DNA of 64,000 nucleotides from an uncultured Pelagibacteraceae bacterium (GTDB lineage Bacteria; Pseudomonadota; Alphaproteobacteria; Pelagibacterales; Pelagibacteraceae): positions 1 through 64,000 of the forward strand of contig CACFNI010000006.1 in assembly GCA_902567765.1 (NCBI GenBank), written 5' to 3'. Below are positions 27,078-36,391 of the stretch, piece by piece. A program made the translations under genes and the position numbers. Numbering within the stretch: the first letter of the stretch is position 1; every line of letters begins with the position of its first letter. The notes beneath the pieces are model-generated. The model was not told where the DNA came from. It ran no database searches and saw nothing but the letters and a program-made list of their open reading frames with translations.

Positions 27078-27992
27078 ATGAAAAGCAAAAAAATTATTAT
27101 TGGTTCTCGTGGTAGTAAATTGGCATTAATTTATGCTGAAAAAGCCAAAGCCGAAATAATGAAATTTTCTAAAGATCTTGATGTTAAGATAAAAAAAATA
27201 ACTACAAAAGGAGATATAATTCAAGATGTAAGACTTTCAGATACAGGAGGCAAAGGTCTTTTTTGTAATTTAATTGAGGAGGATTTAACAAATAAAAAAA
27301 TAGACATAGCAGTTCATGCTCTTAAAGATCTTCCATCAAATGAAACAGAAGGTTTAATTACTAACTGTTTTCTTAAAAGAAATGATCCTAGAGAAATTTT
27401 AATTAGCAAAAATAATTTAGATTTTCACAAAATTAAAGCAGGTTCAGTAATTGGAACATCATCATATAGGAGAGAGTTTCAATTAAAAAGAATTAGAAAA
27501 GATTTAAAATATAGACTTATAAGAGGAAATGTTGATACAAGAATTAAAAAACTAAAGAAAAATTTGTTTGATGCCATTATATTATCCTATGCAGGGATTA
27601 AATCATTAAATCTTGAAGATAATATTACCCAAATTTTTTCAACTTCAGAAATTATTCCAAGCGCTGGTCAGGGAGTAATAGCTTTACAATGTAGAAAAGA
27701 TGATCGAGCTATTATTAATTTATTAGAAAAAATTAACCATAAAAAAACACATTGCTGTGTTCAAGCTGAAAGAAATGTATTAAAAGTTTTAGAAGGGGAT
27801 TGCGAAACACCAGTTGGGGTTTTGGCAAAGATAAAGTCTGATAAAGCTGTATTAGAAGCTGAGTTATTTTCTCTAGATGGACAAAAAAGATTTTATGTAA
27901 AATCCTCAAAAAAACTAAATTTAGCTAAAGATCTTGGTAAAGAAGTTGGTATATTATTAAAAAAAAGGTCTAAAAATTCATATAAAAAATAA
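27078..27992 (+). CDS. hemC: Porphobilinogen deaminase (hydroxymethylbilane synthase)
   Basis: Polymerises four porphobilinogens into hydroxymethylbilane. Motifs: GSRGSKLAL at the N-terminus, AVHALKDLPS, IGTSSYRRE, RGNVDTRIKKL, SAGQGVIALQC, and EGDCETPVG, whose Cys (near residue 237) carries the dipyrromethane cofactor. The 304 residues are normal. It is followed two bases later by hemD. Confidence 0.96.
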   Translation: MKSKKIIIGSRGSKLALIYAEKAKAEIMKFSKDLDVKIKKITTKGDIIQDVRLSDTGGKGLFCNLIEEDLTNKKIDIAVHALKDLPSNETEGLITNCFLKRNDPREILISKNNLDFHKIKAGSVIGTSSYRREFQLKRIRKDLKYRLIRGNVDTRIKKLKKNLFDAIILSYAGIKSLNLEDNITQIFSTSEIIPSAGQGVIALQCRKDDRAIINLLEKINHKKTHCCVQAERNVLKVLEGDCETPVGVLAKIKSDKAVLEAELFSLDGQKRFYVKSSKKLNLAKDLGKEVGILLKKRSKNSYKK

Positions 27993-27994
27993 TT

Positions 27995-28693
27995 ATGCAT
28001 ATTTTATTCACTAGACCCTTAGAAGATTGTCATGATTTAATGCTCAAATTTCAGAAACTAGGTCATCAAGTTTCACATATGCCATTAATTTTTTTAGAGA
28101 AAAAAAACTACAAAGAAATTAATTTTGAAGATTTTAAAGGTATAATTTTTACAAGTAGCAATGCTATTAAATATTTAAATATAAAAGATATAGACAAAAA
28201 AATAAATTGTTTTTGTGTAGGTATTGCTACAGAAAAAAAAGCAAGAAGTGCTGGATTTCAAAATACTTTTACTGCTGAAGGAAATGTTAATAATTTGAAA
28301 GAGATTATTTTACAGAATTTTAACACATCTGATGGAAAATTACTTTATGTTAGTGGAGAACTTATTTCTAATGAATTAGATAAAAAACTTATTTCAGAAG
28401 GTTATGAGGTTAAAAGATTGATTAATTATAAAACAAATCACACTGAAAAATTAAATGAACATTTTGTAGAAAAAATTCAAACTAACATGCCAAATATAGT
28501 TTATGTATATTCTCAAAATAGTGCCCTAAGTTTTTTAAATTTAATTAAGAAATATAAGTTAAATCATCTTTGGATGAATACTAATTTGATGTGTATAAGT
28601 GAGAAAACCTCATCAGTATTGAATGAAATTAAATGGAAAAAAATTTTTATTTTTAGTCCTGGCGAAGAAGAATTTTTACTATATAAAATTTAA
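27995..28693 (+). CDS. hemD: Uroporphyrinogen-III synthase
   Basis: Cyclises and inverts hydroxymethylbilane to uroporphyrinogen III. The family is poorly conserved; support comes from FTRPLEDC at the N-terminus, GIIFTSSNAIKYL near residues 48-60, the LLYVSGE strand, the VYSQNSALSFL block (YSxxSA landmark) and its position directly after hemC. The 232 residues fit. Confidence 0.87.
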   Translation: MHILFTRPLEDCHDLMLKFQKLGHQVSHMPLIFLEKKNYKEINFEDFKGIIFTSSNAIKYLNIKDIDKKINCFCVGIATEKKARSAGFQNTFTAEGNVNNLKEIILQNFNTSDGKLLYVSGELISNELDKKLISEGYEVKRLINYKTNHTEKLNEHFVEKIQTNMPNIVYVYSQNSALSFLNLIKKYKLNHLWMNTNLMCISEKTSSVLNEIKWKKIFIFSPGEEEFLLYKI

Positions 28694-28695
28694 AT

Positions 28696-29781
28696 ATGGA
28701 AATTTTTAATAATTTTAAAGAACTTTTTTTGTCAGTATGGAAACAAGGAATTTTAGGTATAGATATTTTTCAAATTTTAATTGGAATTGGAATTTTCTTA
28801 ATCTTTCTTATTTTTAGAGGCGTCATAAGTAAAATAATAATAAAGAGATTAGAAAGTATAGCAAAAAAAACTAGCAATAAACTGGATGATACGTTTGTTC
28901 AAGCAATGGAGGGTCCTGCAAGATTTGTTCCGATTGTCATAGGATTTTTTATTGCAAGTTATTATATGTCGTTCTCTGATGAAAATAGGGCGATAGTAGA
29001 TACAATAAACAGAACACTAATTACTATTTTTATTTTTTGGGTTATGCATCAAATTGTTGAACCAATATCATATATTTTAAGTGGTTTAGGCAAAGTTTTA
29101 ACTCGAGAATTAATAGGTTGGATAATTAAATCGTTAAAAATTTTAATTTTTATTCTTGGTCTTGCTGCAGTGCTTGAGCTTTGGGGAATAAAAATAGGTC
29201 CGATAATAGCAGGGCTAGGTTTATTCGGTGTTGCTGTTGCTTTAGGAGCACAAGATTTATTTAAAAATTTAATTTCTGGAATATTAGTTTTAGTTGAAAA
29301 AAGATTTAAAATTGGGGACTGGATTCTTGTTGAAGATATAATAGAGGGCATTGTTGAAAAAATAGGTTTTAGATCAACAGTTATTAGAAAGTTTGATAAA
29401 TCAATTGCAATTATTCCAAATTTTCAATTTGCAGAAAATGCTGTAATTAATATAAGCCAGACTACTAATTGGATAATTAGTTGGGTAATTAATTTACAGT
29501 ACGATACTACCGTTGATCAGCTTAAATCCATAAGAAATGAAATTGAGAACTATATAAAAGAAAATGAAGACTACAAACCAGAGCTTGGTTATGCAGTTAG
29601 GGTAGATAAGTTCGCAGATAGCTCAATAGATATGTATATACGTTGCTTTACCAAAACAGATGATTGGGATGAGTGGTTAGCCGTAAAAGAAAGACTTGCT
29701 ATTTCTATAAAGCAAATTGTGGAAAAAAATAAAGCTTCTTTTGCTTTTCCAAGTCAGTCTATTTACGTAGAGAAAAAATGA
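28696..29781 (+). CDS. MscS family mechanosensitive ion channel
   Basis: Small-conductance mechanosensitive channel. Hydrophobic segments at about 22-40, 70-90, 100-120 and the pore helix region 145-180; the MscS core GPIIAGLGLFGVAVALGAQDLFKNLISG (residues about 167-194), with its Gly/Ala-rich pore helix, is unmistakable, followed by the beta domain with FKIGDWI. The 361 residues exceed the minimal MscS by one extra N-terminal helix. It follows hemD by 2 bases and overlaps yggT by 4. Confidence 0.92.
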   Translation: MEIFNNFKELFLSVWKQGILGIDIFQILIGIGIFLIFLIFRGVISKIIIKRLESIAKKTSNKLDDTFVQAMEGPARFVPIVIGFFIASYYMSFSDENRAIVDTINRTLITIFIFWVMHQIVEPISYILSGLGKVLTRELIGWIIKSLKILIFILGLAAVLELWGIKIGPIIAGLGLFGVAVALGAQDLFKNLISGILVLVEKRFKIGDWILVEDIIEGIVEKIGFRSTVIRKFDKSIAIIPNFQFAENAVINISQTTNWIISWVINLQYDTTVDQLKSIRNEIENYIKENEDYKPELGYAVRVDKFADSSIDMYIRCFTKTDDWDEWLAVKERLAISIKQIVEKNKASFAFPSQSIYVEKK

Positions 29782-30068
29782 TTGCTATTTTTTATTTAGT
29801 CCTTCAAATTTTAAAACTTTATTCCTATGTTGTAATAGCAAATGTAATCATTAGTTGGTTGATTGCTTTCAATGTTCTAAATACACAAAATAGATTTGTT
29901 TATTCAATTTTAGAATTTACTAATCGTTTAACTGATCCGATTTTAAATAAAATTCGACGTTTTTTACCAAATTTAGGTAATCTTGATATTTCTCCAATTA
30001 TATTACTTTTATTGATTTGGTTTATAGAAATGTGTATGAAGCTCTACATAGCGCCGATAATATTTTAG
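29778..30068 (+). CDS. yggT: YggT family membrane protein
   Basis: 96-residue protein with helices at about 2-30 and 67-92 and the landmark NRLTDPILNKIRRFLPNLGNLDISPI between them. The YggT family is of unclear role, linked to osmotic shock and division in different bacteria. The overlap with mscS is consistent with an osmotic stress context, but this is inference. folD follows 6 bases later. Confidence 0.9.
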   Translation: MIAIFYLVLQILKLYSYVVIANVIISWLIAFNVLNTQNRFVYSILEFTNRLTDPILNKIRRFLPNLGNLDISPIILLLLIWFIEMCMKLYIAPIIF

Positions 30069-30074
30069 CAAATT

Positions 30075-30920
30075 ATGATTTTAATTGACGGTAAAAAAGA
30101 AGCAGCTGAACTTAGGGAAAAGTTAAAGAAAGAGGTTTTAGAACTTAAATCTAAATATAATAAAGTTCCGGGATTGACTGTAATTTTAATTGGCGAATTA
30201 GCGCCCAGCAAAATTTACGTAAAAAATAAAGAAAAATCAGCTAATGAAGTCGGTTTAAAGTCTGAAGTAATTAGATATCCAGAAACAGTTGATGAAAAAA
30301 CAGTTTTAAATAAAATTGAAGAATTAAATAATGATGAAAATGTTTCGGGTATATTAGTTCAGCTTCCTCTTCCAAAACATATTGACAAGCAAAAAGTTAT
30401 TGAAAAAATTTTACCAAGTAAAGATGTTGATGGATTTCATCCTACGAATGTTGGAAATTTATCTTCGGGATATGAGAGTTCTGTTCCCTGTACACCTCTT
30501 GGATGTTATTTGCTAATTAAAAAAATTGAGCCAAATCTAAATGGAAAAAAAGCCGTTGTTGTTGGAAGGTCAAATTTAAATGGAAAGCCAATGACACAAC
30601 TTCTACTTAAAGAAAATTGTACAGTTACAATTACACACTCTAAAACAAAAGATCTAAAAAGTGAGTGTTTAAAAGGTGATATAATTGTTGCGGCAGTTGG
30701 AATACCCGAGCTTGTTAAAGGAGACTGGGTAAAAAAAGATGCAATAGTAATTGATGTTGGAATTAATAAAACTGATAAAGGCATTGTTGGAGATGTTGCA
30801 TTTAAAGAAGTTTCAAAAAATGCTAAAGCTTTAACGCCTGTTCCTGGCGGTGTTGGACCCATGACTATAGCTTGCCTACTTAAAAATACTATCGAGTGTT
30901 TTAAAAGGGTTCAGAAATAA
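30075..30920 (+). CDS. folD: Methylenetetrahydrofolate dehydrogenase/cyclohydrolase
   Basis: Bifunctional enzyme of one-carbon metabolism, converting methylene-THF to formyl-THF. Motifs: VKNKEKSANEVG with the catalytic lysine, GILVQLPLPKH, DVDGFHPTNVG, VVGRSNLNGKP for NADP binding, and TPVPGGVGPMTIACLL. The 281 residues are typical. One-carbon flow is relevant here because DMSP demethylation (dmdA at the right edge) delivers methyl groups to THF. Confidence 0.96.
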   Translation: MILIDGKKEAAELREKLKKEVLELKSKYNKVPGLTVILIGELAPSKIYVKNKEKSANEVGLKSEVIRYPETVDEKTVLNKIEELNNDENVSGILVQLPLPKHIDKQKVIEKILPSKDVDGFHPTNVGNLSSGYESSVPCTPLGCYLLIKKIEPNLNGKKAVVVGRSNLNGKPMTQLLLKENCTVTITHSKTKDLKSECLKGDIIVAAVGIPELVKGDWVKKDAIVIDVGINKTDKGIVGDVAFKEVSKNAKALTPVPGGVGPMTIACLLKNTIECFKRVQK

Positions 30921-30921
30921 A

Positions 30922-31305
30922 TTATTTTCTTTTATTTTTAGGTTTAATTCCAAGTTTGTCACTATGTCTCAATCTTAAAATTACAATTGCTGAGGCAATT
31001 AAAGCTATAGCAACAGCTTCGTAAACTAACCCTGAAGGATCCATTTCTTTTCCCTGTAAAATTATAAATCGAGATAGCGCGGTAATCGCAATTAATAATG
31101 GTAGAGTAATACTAATTGATTGTTGACTCCAAAAAACTCTAACCATCGCTAAAACTTCTAGATATAGAAACATTAAAAGTAGGTCTGCTAATGTAACAGA
31201 TTGATTTATATACATTGTTTTAATTTCTATTCCAACGGCAATAACTGTACTAATTAAAATTATTGTTAAGAGACCGAGTTGTAAGTTTTTTGTAATATTC
31301 TCCAT
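30922..31305 (-). CDS. PsiE-like membrane protein
   Basis: Phosphate-starvation-inducible E-like family. Four hydrophobic helices in 127 residues, with the landmark MFLYLEVLAMVRVFWSQQSIS near residues 46-66 and ALSRFIILQGKEMDP near 79-93. Function unknown. It is convergent with folD, one base apart, and precedes nothing on its strand until the folD end, so it is probably monocistronic. Confidence 0.82.
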   Translation of the reverse strand: MENITKNLQLGLLTIILISTVIAVGIEIKTMYINQSVTLADLLLMFLYLEVLAMVRVFWSQQSISITLPLLIAITALSRFIILQGKEMDPSGLVYEAVAIALIASAIVILRLRHSDKLGIKPKNKRK

Positions 31306-31379
31306 AATAAAAATGATTATTTATATACATTAATTTCTATTAAAAACTAGCACTTGTTGACGCAACTATTTAATGAATT

Positions 31380-32561
31380 TTATAGTTTTTTTTTATGAAA
31401 ATTAATAAATCTTTCGACATTTGACTTATTAAAAGTTTTATTTTCCTCAAATGAAACCTTCTTCATTGAATAAGCAGAGCTTTTTGTTTGTCTTGAAATA
31501 ATTGTTATATTTCCTTTGTATAACTTTAGTTTTACCAAGCCATTTACTTTATTTTTTTTCAAATCTACAATTTTTTGAATTTTATATCTTTCTTTTGAAT
31601 ACCAGTATCCATTGTAAATTAATTCAGCATAACGCGGCATGACTTGATCTTTCTTGTGCATTGTTTTTTTGTCTAAAGTAACAGACTCAATTGCTCTGTG
31701 TGCTACCATTAGTATAGTTCCGCCTGGAGTTTCATATATACCTCTAGATTTTATCCCAATAAACCTATTTTCGACTAAATCAACTCTGCCAATTCCATTT
31801 TTTCCTGCAATATTATTTAGTTTTTCTAAAAGTTTTCCTGGCGATAATTTTTTTCCATTTACAGAAATAGGGTCTCCATTTTTGAAACCAACACTCACGA
31901 TTGTTTGCTTATTCGGAGATTTTTCAAGAGAGTTAGTTCTTTGAAAAATATACTCAGGGGCTGGGTTTTTTGGATTTTCTAAAACTTTTCCTTCAGTTGA
32001 TGTATGAAAAATATTATCATCTATTGAAAATGGCGGTGACCCTTTCTTATCTTTTGGAATAGTAATATTTTTTTTTCTTGCATATTTAATTAAATCACTT
32101 CTAGAACTTAAATCCCATTCTCGCCAAGGAGCAATTATTTTAATTTTAGGTCCAAAATAATAATAGCCTAACTCAAATCTAACTTGGTCATTTCCTTTAC
32201 CTGTAGATCCATGCGAAACAGCATAAGCTTTAAATTTTTTTGCAATTGCTATTTGTCTTTTAGCAATCAAAGGTCTAGCTATTGAAGTTCCGAGCAAGTA
32301 AACACCTTCGTACATAGCATGACCTCTTAACATTGGAAAAACATAATCTTTGACAAAAATATTTTTAAGATCTTCGATAATTATTTTTTTAACACCTAAT
32401 TTTTTTGCGTTTTTATATATTTTTATTTTATCAATTTTCTGACCAATATCTGCGGTATAGCAAATTACCTCAGCATTATAGTTTTCTTGTAGCCACTTTA
32501 AAATTATAGATGTATCTAAACCTCCCGAGTAAGCGAGAACAATTCTTTTTTTAAATTTCAT
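31380..32561 (-). CDS. argG: Argininosuccinate synthase
   Basis: Joins citrulline and aspartate in arginine synthesis. ATP PP-loop LAYSGGLDTSIILKWL at residues 9-24; AVSHGSTGKGNDQVRFE near 115-131; and the citrulline-binding VENRFIGIKSRGIYETPGG region near 264-282. The 393 residues are slightly shorter than usual, with a reduced C-terminal arm. It lies 8 bases after the IalB-like gene on the same strand. Confidence 0.96.
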   Translation of the reverse strand: MKFKKRIVLAYSGGLDTSIILKWLQENYNAEVICYTADIGQKIDKIKIYKNAKKLGVKKIIIEDLKNIFVKDYVFPMLRGHAMYEGVYLLGTSIARPLIAKRQIAIAKKFKAYAVSHGSTGKGNDQVRFELGYYYFGPKIKIIAPWREWDLSSRSDLIKYARKKNITIPKDKKGSPPFSIDDNIFHTSTEGKVLENPKNPAPEYIFQRTNSLEKSPNKQTIVSVGFKNGDPISVNGKKLSPGKLLEKLNNIAGKNGIGRVDLVENRFIGIKSRGIYETPGGTILMVAHRAIESVTLDKKTMHKKDQVMPRYAELIYNGYWYSKERYKIQKIVDLKKNKVNGLVKLKLYKGNITIISRQTKSSAYSMKKVSFEENKTFNKSNVERFINFHKKKL

Positions 32562-32569
32562 TTATTTTT

Positions 32570-33076
32570 TTAACTACAACTTTTTTTTGCGGAATTGTAA
32601 GCTTTTGTAAATCCTAGCAGAGAATAATGATCAATAGTTTGTGAACCTTTTTGATTGTAACCAGTAACCATAATTCTTGATCCCCTTTTCATGGTTTTAA
32701 TCATTTTTTTTTCTTTTGCATTATTAGCGATCCAAGCAAAATTATCTTGAGAGATATCAAATTTATATTTGTATTTTCCAGACCTTGCCATGATAGAATT
32801 TTTTTTATTATATTCATATCCAGATGTAATACTTATCTCATCAGAAATTTTTTCGTTTGGTCTAAAAGTTACAAAAAGTCGTGCTTCTCTAGAATCTTTT
32901 TTTGGGGCTTGCAAAATTGGAACAGATTGAGCAAAACAAACTTTGCCGTTTTGATTATTAACGACATAAGTCTCCCAATCTTTGTTTTTTAAAACTTTTT
33001 TTATTTCCTCTGCATTAACGAGACTCATGTTAAGCAGTATAAAGGATACTAATATTAAATTTTTAATTATGGACAT
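32570..33076 (-). CDS. Invasion-associated locus B (IalB)-like periplasmic protein
   Basis: Exported protein with a signal peptide (hydrophobic residues 5-19, likely cleaved after VNA at 22) and an IalB-like domain: WETYVVN, KVCFAQS, ARLFVTFRP and the MVTGYNQKGSQTIDHYSLLGFTKA pattern, with a C-terminal cysteine. Despite the name, the family is common in free-living alphaproteobacteria and its role is unclear. It overlaps the upstream aldo/keto reductase gene by 10 bases. Confidence 0.8.
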   Translation of the reverse strand: MSIIKNLILVSFILLNMSLVNAEEIKKVLKNKDWETYVVNNQNGKVCFAQSVPILQAPKKDSREARLFVTFRPNEKISDEISITSGYEYNKKNSIMARSGKYKYKFDISQDNFAWIANNAKEKKMIKTMKRGSRIMVTGYNQKGSQTIDHYSLLGFTKAYNSAKKSCS

Positions 33077-34104
33077 GGATTTGGATATATTTTTTGTATT
33101 TTATTAATTTCTTTAATAATTTCATCTGTTAATTTTACATTTACACTTTCTATATCAGTTTTCAACTGCTGCATTGTTGTAGCGCCAATAATTACGCTAG
33201 TTACAAATGGTTGAATTTCACAGAACTTTAAAGACATTTGAGCCATATCAATGTTATTTTTTTTTGATATTTGATAGTATGCCTCAACAGCTTTTTCTGC
33301 GTTTGGTTTGTTATATCTTGTCCAAAAATCCCCATCATGATCTAACCTTGAATTTTTTGGAATTTTATTATTTCTATATTTTCCAGTTAAATATCCTATT
33401 GCTAGAGGTGAATATGCTAACAGTCCTATTTTATCACGAATGGAAATTTCAGCTAAACCTACTTCATAAGTCCTATTTAATAAATTATAGGGATTTTGGA
33501 CAGACATCATTCTTGGAAGATTTTTTTCTTTTGCAATTTCTAGAAACTTTTTAGTTCCCCATGGTGTCTCATTTGATAATCCTATGTATCTTATTTTGCC
33601 AGCATCAATGAATTTTTTCAAAGTTCCTAAAATATCCTCAAATTTATTCCAATTACCATCATCATTATGTTCATATCCAAGTCTTCCGAACATATTGGTA
33701 TTTCTTTCGGGCCAGTGTAGCTGATAAAGATCAATGAAATCAGTCTGTAATCTTTTTAAACTTCCCTCTAATGCTTCTGTAATATTTTTTATTCCGTATT
33801 GGTTTCCTCCACCTCTCACATAAGATCTCATAGGACCACAAACTTTAGTAGCAATAATTACTTCATTTCTTTTTTTCGTTTTTTTAAACCAATTTCCTAT
33901 AATTAATTCTGTATGACCGAAAGTTTCAGGTTTAGGAGGGATTGAATATAGTTCAGCAGTATCCCAAAAATTTACTCCTTTATTCACAGCATAATCCATC
34001 TGTTCAAAAGCTTCATCTTGAGTATTTTGTTCTCCCCAAGTCATTGTACCGAGACATATTGTGCTTACATTTAAGTCAGTATTTCCTAGTTTTTTATAGT
34101 TCAT
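33067..34104 (-). CDS. Aldo/keto reductase (Tas-like)
   Basis: NADPH-dependent oxidoreductase of the AKR superfamily. N-terminal LGNTDLNVSTICLGTMTWG, the catalytic Asp/Tyr in VNFWDTAELYS, the lysine in IIATKVCG, and the histidine in YQLHWPERN are all present. At 345 residues it resembles E. coli Tas. Physiological substrate unknown. It heads a minus-strand run with the IalB-like gene and argG. Confidence 0.9.
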   Translation of the reverse strand: MNYKKLGNTDLNVSTICLGTMTWGEQNTQDEAFEQMDYAVNKGVNFWDTAELYSIPPKPETFGHTELIIGNWFKKTKKRNEVIIATKVCGPMRSYVRGGGNQYGIKNITEALEGSLKRLQTDFIDLYQLHWPERNTNMFGRLGYEHNDDGNWNKFEDILGTLKKFIDAGKIRYIGLSNETPWGTKKFLEIAKEKNLPRMMSVQNPYNLLNRTYEVGLAEISIRDKIGLLAYSPLAIGYLTGKYRNNKIPKNSRLDHDGDFWTRYNKPNAEKAVEAYYQISKKNNIDMAQMSLKFCEIQPFVTSVIIGATTMQQLKTDIESVNVKLTDEIIKEINKIQKIYPNPCP

Positions 34105-34163
34105 AAAAATTACAATTATTTTGACTTCTTGAATATTTATTAAAAAATTACTATATATAATTA

Positions 34164-34919
34164 ATGGATTTTAATAGACAAAATATTTTTCAAGCAACTA
34201 CTACTAAAAAGTCTGTAGTTTGGGATGAAGGTTTAAGATCATACATGCTCAAAGTTTACAACTATATGGCAACTGGTATTTTGTTAACAGGAATTATAGC
34301 TCTCATCTCTTTTAAAACTTCAGTTGTTACAGATTTAAACGGAGCAATAACTGGATTTACGAGTTTTGGAAATGCTTTATTTTTTTCAGGTCTTAAATGG
34401 ATAGTTATGTTAGCGCCTCTTGGTGTTGTCTTTTACATGAGTTTTGGAATAAATAAAATGAGCTCCGCAAAAGCACAGACTGTTTTTTGGATTTTTGCGT
34501 CTTTAATGGGACTATCGTTATCATGGATTTTGTTAGTTTATACTGGAGTAAGTGTAGCAAGAGTTTTTTTTATTACCTCAGCAACATTTGGTGCTATGAG
34601 CCTATACGGATACACAACTAAGAGAGATCTTACTAAGCTTGGATCTTTTTTATTTATGGGTTTAATTGGAATTATAATTGCTTCACTGGTGAATATTTTT
34701 TTAAAGTCTTCAATGATGTATTTTATAATTTCAATTTTGGGAGTTCTTATATTTGTAGGTTTAACAGCTTATGATACTCAAAAAATTAAAAATATGTATG
34801 CAGCAACTGACAGCGGAGAGATTATTGGAAAAAAAGCTGTCATGGGAGCTTTAACTCTTTATTTAGACTTCATAAATCTTTTTATAATGCTCTTAAGGCT
34901 TTTCGGTCAGAGAAGATAA
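34164..34919 (+). CDS. Bax inhibitor-1 / YccA family membrane protein
   Basis: Seven-helix membrane protein of the BI-1 (TMBIM) family, whose bacterial members act as calcium leak channels or FtsH-modulating proteins. Landmarks: LRSYMLKVYNYMATGI at residues 24-39, the sixth-helix region and LTAYDTQKIKNMY near 210-222, then a conserved acidic/aromatic end (GALTLYLDFINLFIMLLRLFG). The upstream TATAAT at 34156-34161 is only two bases from the ATG, so either the promoter lies elsewhere or the start is further inside. Confidence 0.92.
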   Translation: MDFNRQNIFQATTTKKSVVWDEGLRSYMLKVYNYMATGILLTGIIALISFKTSVVTDLNGAITGFTSFGNALFFSGLKWIVMLAPLGVVFYMSFGINKMSSAKAQTVFWIFASLMGLSLSWILLVYTGVSVARVFFITSATFGAMSLYGYTTKRDLTKLGSFLFMGLIGIIIASLVNIFLKSSMMYFIISILGVLIFVGLTAYDTQKIKNMYAATDSGEIIGKKAVMGALTLYLDFINLFIMLLRLFGQRR

Positions 34920-35264
34920 TTAACCAGTTAATTTTTTCCAATTAGTATTTCTCAACATACTATCTAAATTATTAGAATTTTTAAGAATTTTACCTCTTGA
35001 GTCAGTTACTGTATATTTTAGGTTTTTATTACTTGGCTTAAGATTTTTGCATATTTTGTACATTGCATTTTCTGTAGAATTCTTAAACACATCAAAACCA
35101 ATCTGTCTGCTTGATATTGTGAGACCATAATCTTTCCAAGATCCCTTAGATACCATTTGAGCGTATAAATTTAAAATGATCTTCAATTCATCTCTCTCAA
35201 AAAAATATTTTCTTTCCACATTCTTTGATGAATTGTTAATAACTAATTTTAAATTTCTATTCAT
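34920..35264 (-). CDS. DUF2794 family protein
   Basis: Small alphaproteobacterial protein of unknown function. The FFERDELKIILNLYAQMVSKGSWKDYGL stretch (residues about 21-48) and the following FDVFKNSTENAMYKICKN match DUF2794. The 114 residues are typical. It ends exactly against BI-1 on the other strand and overlaps the upstream septation gene by 8 bases. Confidence 0.83.
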   Translation of the reverse strand: MNRNLKLVINNSSKNVERKYFFERDELKIILNLYAQMVSKGSWKDYGLTISSRQIGFDVFKNSTENAMYKICKNLKPSNKNLKYTVTDSRGKILKNSNNLDSMLRNTNWKKLTG

Positions 35265-35808
35265 TAATCTTATGTTTGCTTATCAATGGAACCTGAAATG
35301 CTGTAAATATAAAAGTTATTGGTAATAATCCCCATACTTTAAAATTAACCCAAAATTCCTCAGATTGTGTTCTCCACACAAGCTCGTTTAATATAGCAAT
35401 AAAGAAAAAAAAATACATCCATCTTTTATTTAATAATTCCCAACCTTGATGGGTTATTGATATAGATTTTCCCATAAGTTTTTTTAAAATAGGTTCATCA
35501 GTAAAAAATTTTCCAAAAAGTAAAGTCAAACCAAATAATATATTTATAATCGTTGGTTTAATATAAATAAAAACAGCATTATCAAAATAGATTGTAAGAC
35601 CACCAAAAAACGTTATTAAAATTCCACTTATTAATGGAACCATTGGTATTTTTTTTTCAATAAACCATACGATAAGTAAAGAAATTACTGTTGCTAAGAT
35701 GAATGGGGGAATTGCAATTTTGAGATTTTTGTCGCTGTTATAATAAAAAAAGAAAAAGACAACCAAGGGTCCAAAATCTGTGACAAATTTAACAAAAGAT
35801 TTATTCAC
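35257..35808 (-). CDS. Intracellular septation protein A (YciB/IspZ)
   Basis: Inner-membrane protein of the YciB family, involved in envelope and septum integrity. Five to six helices, with the family opening FVKFVTDFGPLVVFFFFYY, the GGLTIYFDNAVFIYIKPT region and the ending WRTQSEEFWVNFKVWGLLPITFIFTAFQ. The 183 residues are normal. It forms an operon with DUF2794. Confidence 0.9.
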   Translation of the reverse strand: MNKSFVKFVTDFGPLVVFFFFYYNSDKNLKIAIPPFILATVISLLIVWFIEKKIPMVPLISGILITFFGGLTIYFDNAVFIYIKPTIINILFGLTLLFGKFFTDEPILKKLMGKSISITHQGWELLNKRWMYFFFFIAILNELVWRTQSEEFWVNFKVWGLLPITFIFTAFQVPLISKHKINE

Positions 35809-35887
35809 CCATAGATATTAACATATTAATAAAAGTTTTATAATTTTTTTTATTGATTTTTATTTTTAAATATCCATATTTATATTA

Positions 35888-36208
35888 ATGCCAGTACAAA
35901 AAGCAAAATTTTCCATTGGAGATGTAGTAAAGCATAAGCACTTTGATTTCAGAGGAGTTATTTATGATGTAGATTTTGAGTTTAATAACTCTGAAGAATG
36001 GTATCAATCTATTCCTAAAAATGTAAGACCAAGGAAAGATCAACCGTTTTATCACTTATTGGCAGAAAATGATGAAATAACATATGAAGCGTATGTTTCA
36101 GAACAGAATTTACTTAATGACGATTCAGATGAACCTATAAAGCATCCTTTAATTAATGAAATATTTTCAGGTAAAAAAGGCTCTACTTATTTTAAGCAAT
36201 CTAATTAG
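35888..36208 (+). CDS. hspQ: Heat shock protein HspQ
   Basis: Small YccV-like (hemimethylated-DNA-binding-like) domain protein; HspQ is an adaptor for Lon and ClpS-dependent proteolysis in enterobacteria. Landmarks: KFSIGDVVKHKHFDFRGVIYDVD, EEWYQSIP and PFYHLLAEND, with YVSEQNLL near the end. The 106 residues fit. It stands alone, followed by a 183-base region with an unexplained hairpin. Confidence 0.9.
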   Translation: MPVQKAKFSIGDVVKHKHFDFRGVIYDVDFEFNNSEEWYQSIPKNVRPRKDQPFYHLLAENDEITYEAYVSEQNLLNDDSDEPIKHPLINEIFSGKKGSTYFKQSN

Positions 36209-36274
36209 TTAAGGGCCACTTTTTAAACACATTTATCGCAAACCTTAGACATAAGATTATTATAGATTATTCTT

Positions 36275-36339
36275 AATTCTGGTCAGGAATGCATAAACTT
36301 CCCTTATTATTATCTCCCTCAGCATTCTTGATCAGAGTT
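36275..36339 (+). ncRNA. Candidate structured RNA (long G.U-containing hairpin)
   Basis: In the 183-base space between hspQ and ccmC, an 18-base arm at 36275-36292 pairs completely with 36322-36339, using three G.U wobbles and no mismatch. The 29-base loop carries two pyrimidine-rich motifs, CTTCCC and CTCCCT, that resemble anti-Shine-Dalgarno sequence. The right arm runs into TTTTCT. Wobble pairs keep an RNA fold but break a DNA palindrome, so I read this as RNA. It may be a free small RNA, the hspQ 3' end or a ccm leader; strand is uncertain. I see nothing else in 36209-36391. Confidence 0.5.
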
Positions 36340-36391
36340 TTCTAAAATATTAATTTAAAAAATCTTCTTTGGTAATATAATTAATTTCAAA

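Noticed and set aside
34121-34161. Promoter of the BI-1-like gene making a leaderless mRNA
   Set aside because: TTGACT, TTGAAT, TATATA and TATAAT all occur, but no pair has both good spacing and a start site consistent with ATG 34164; AT-richness makes such matches common.
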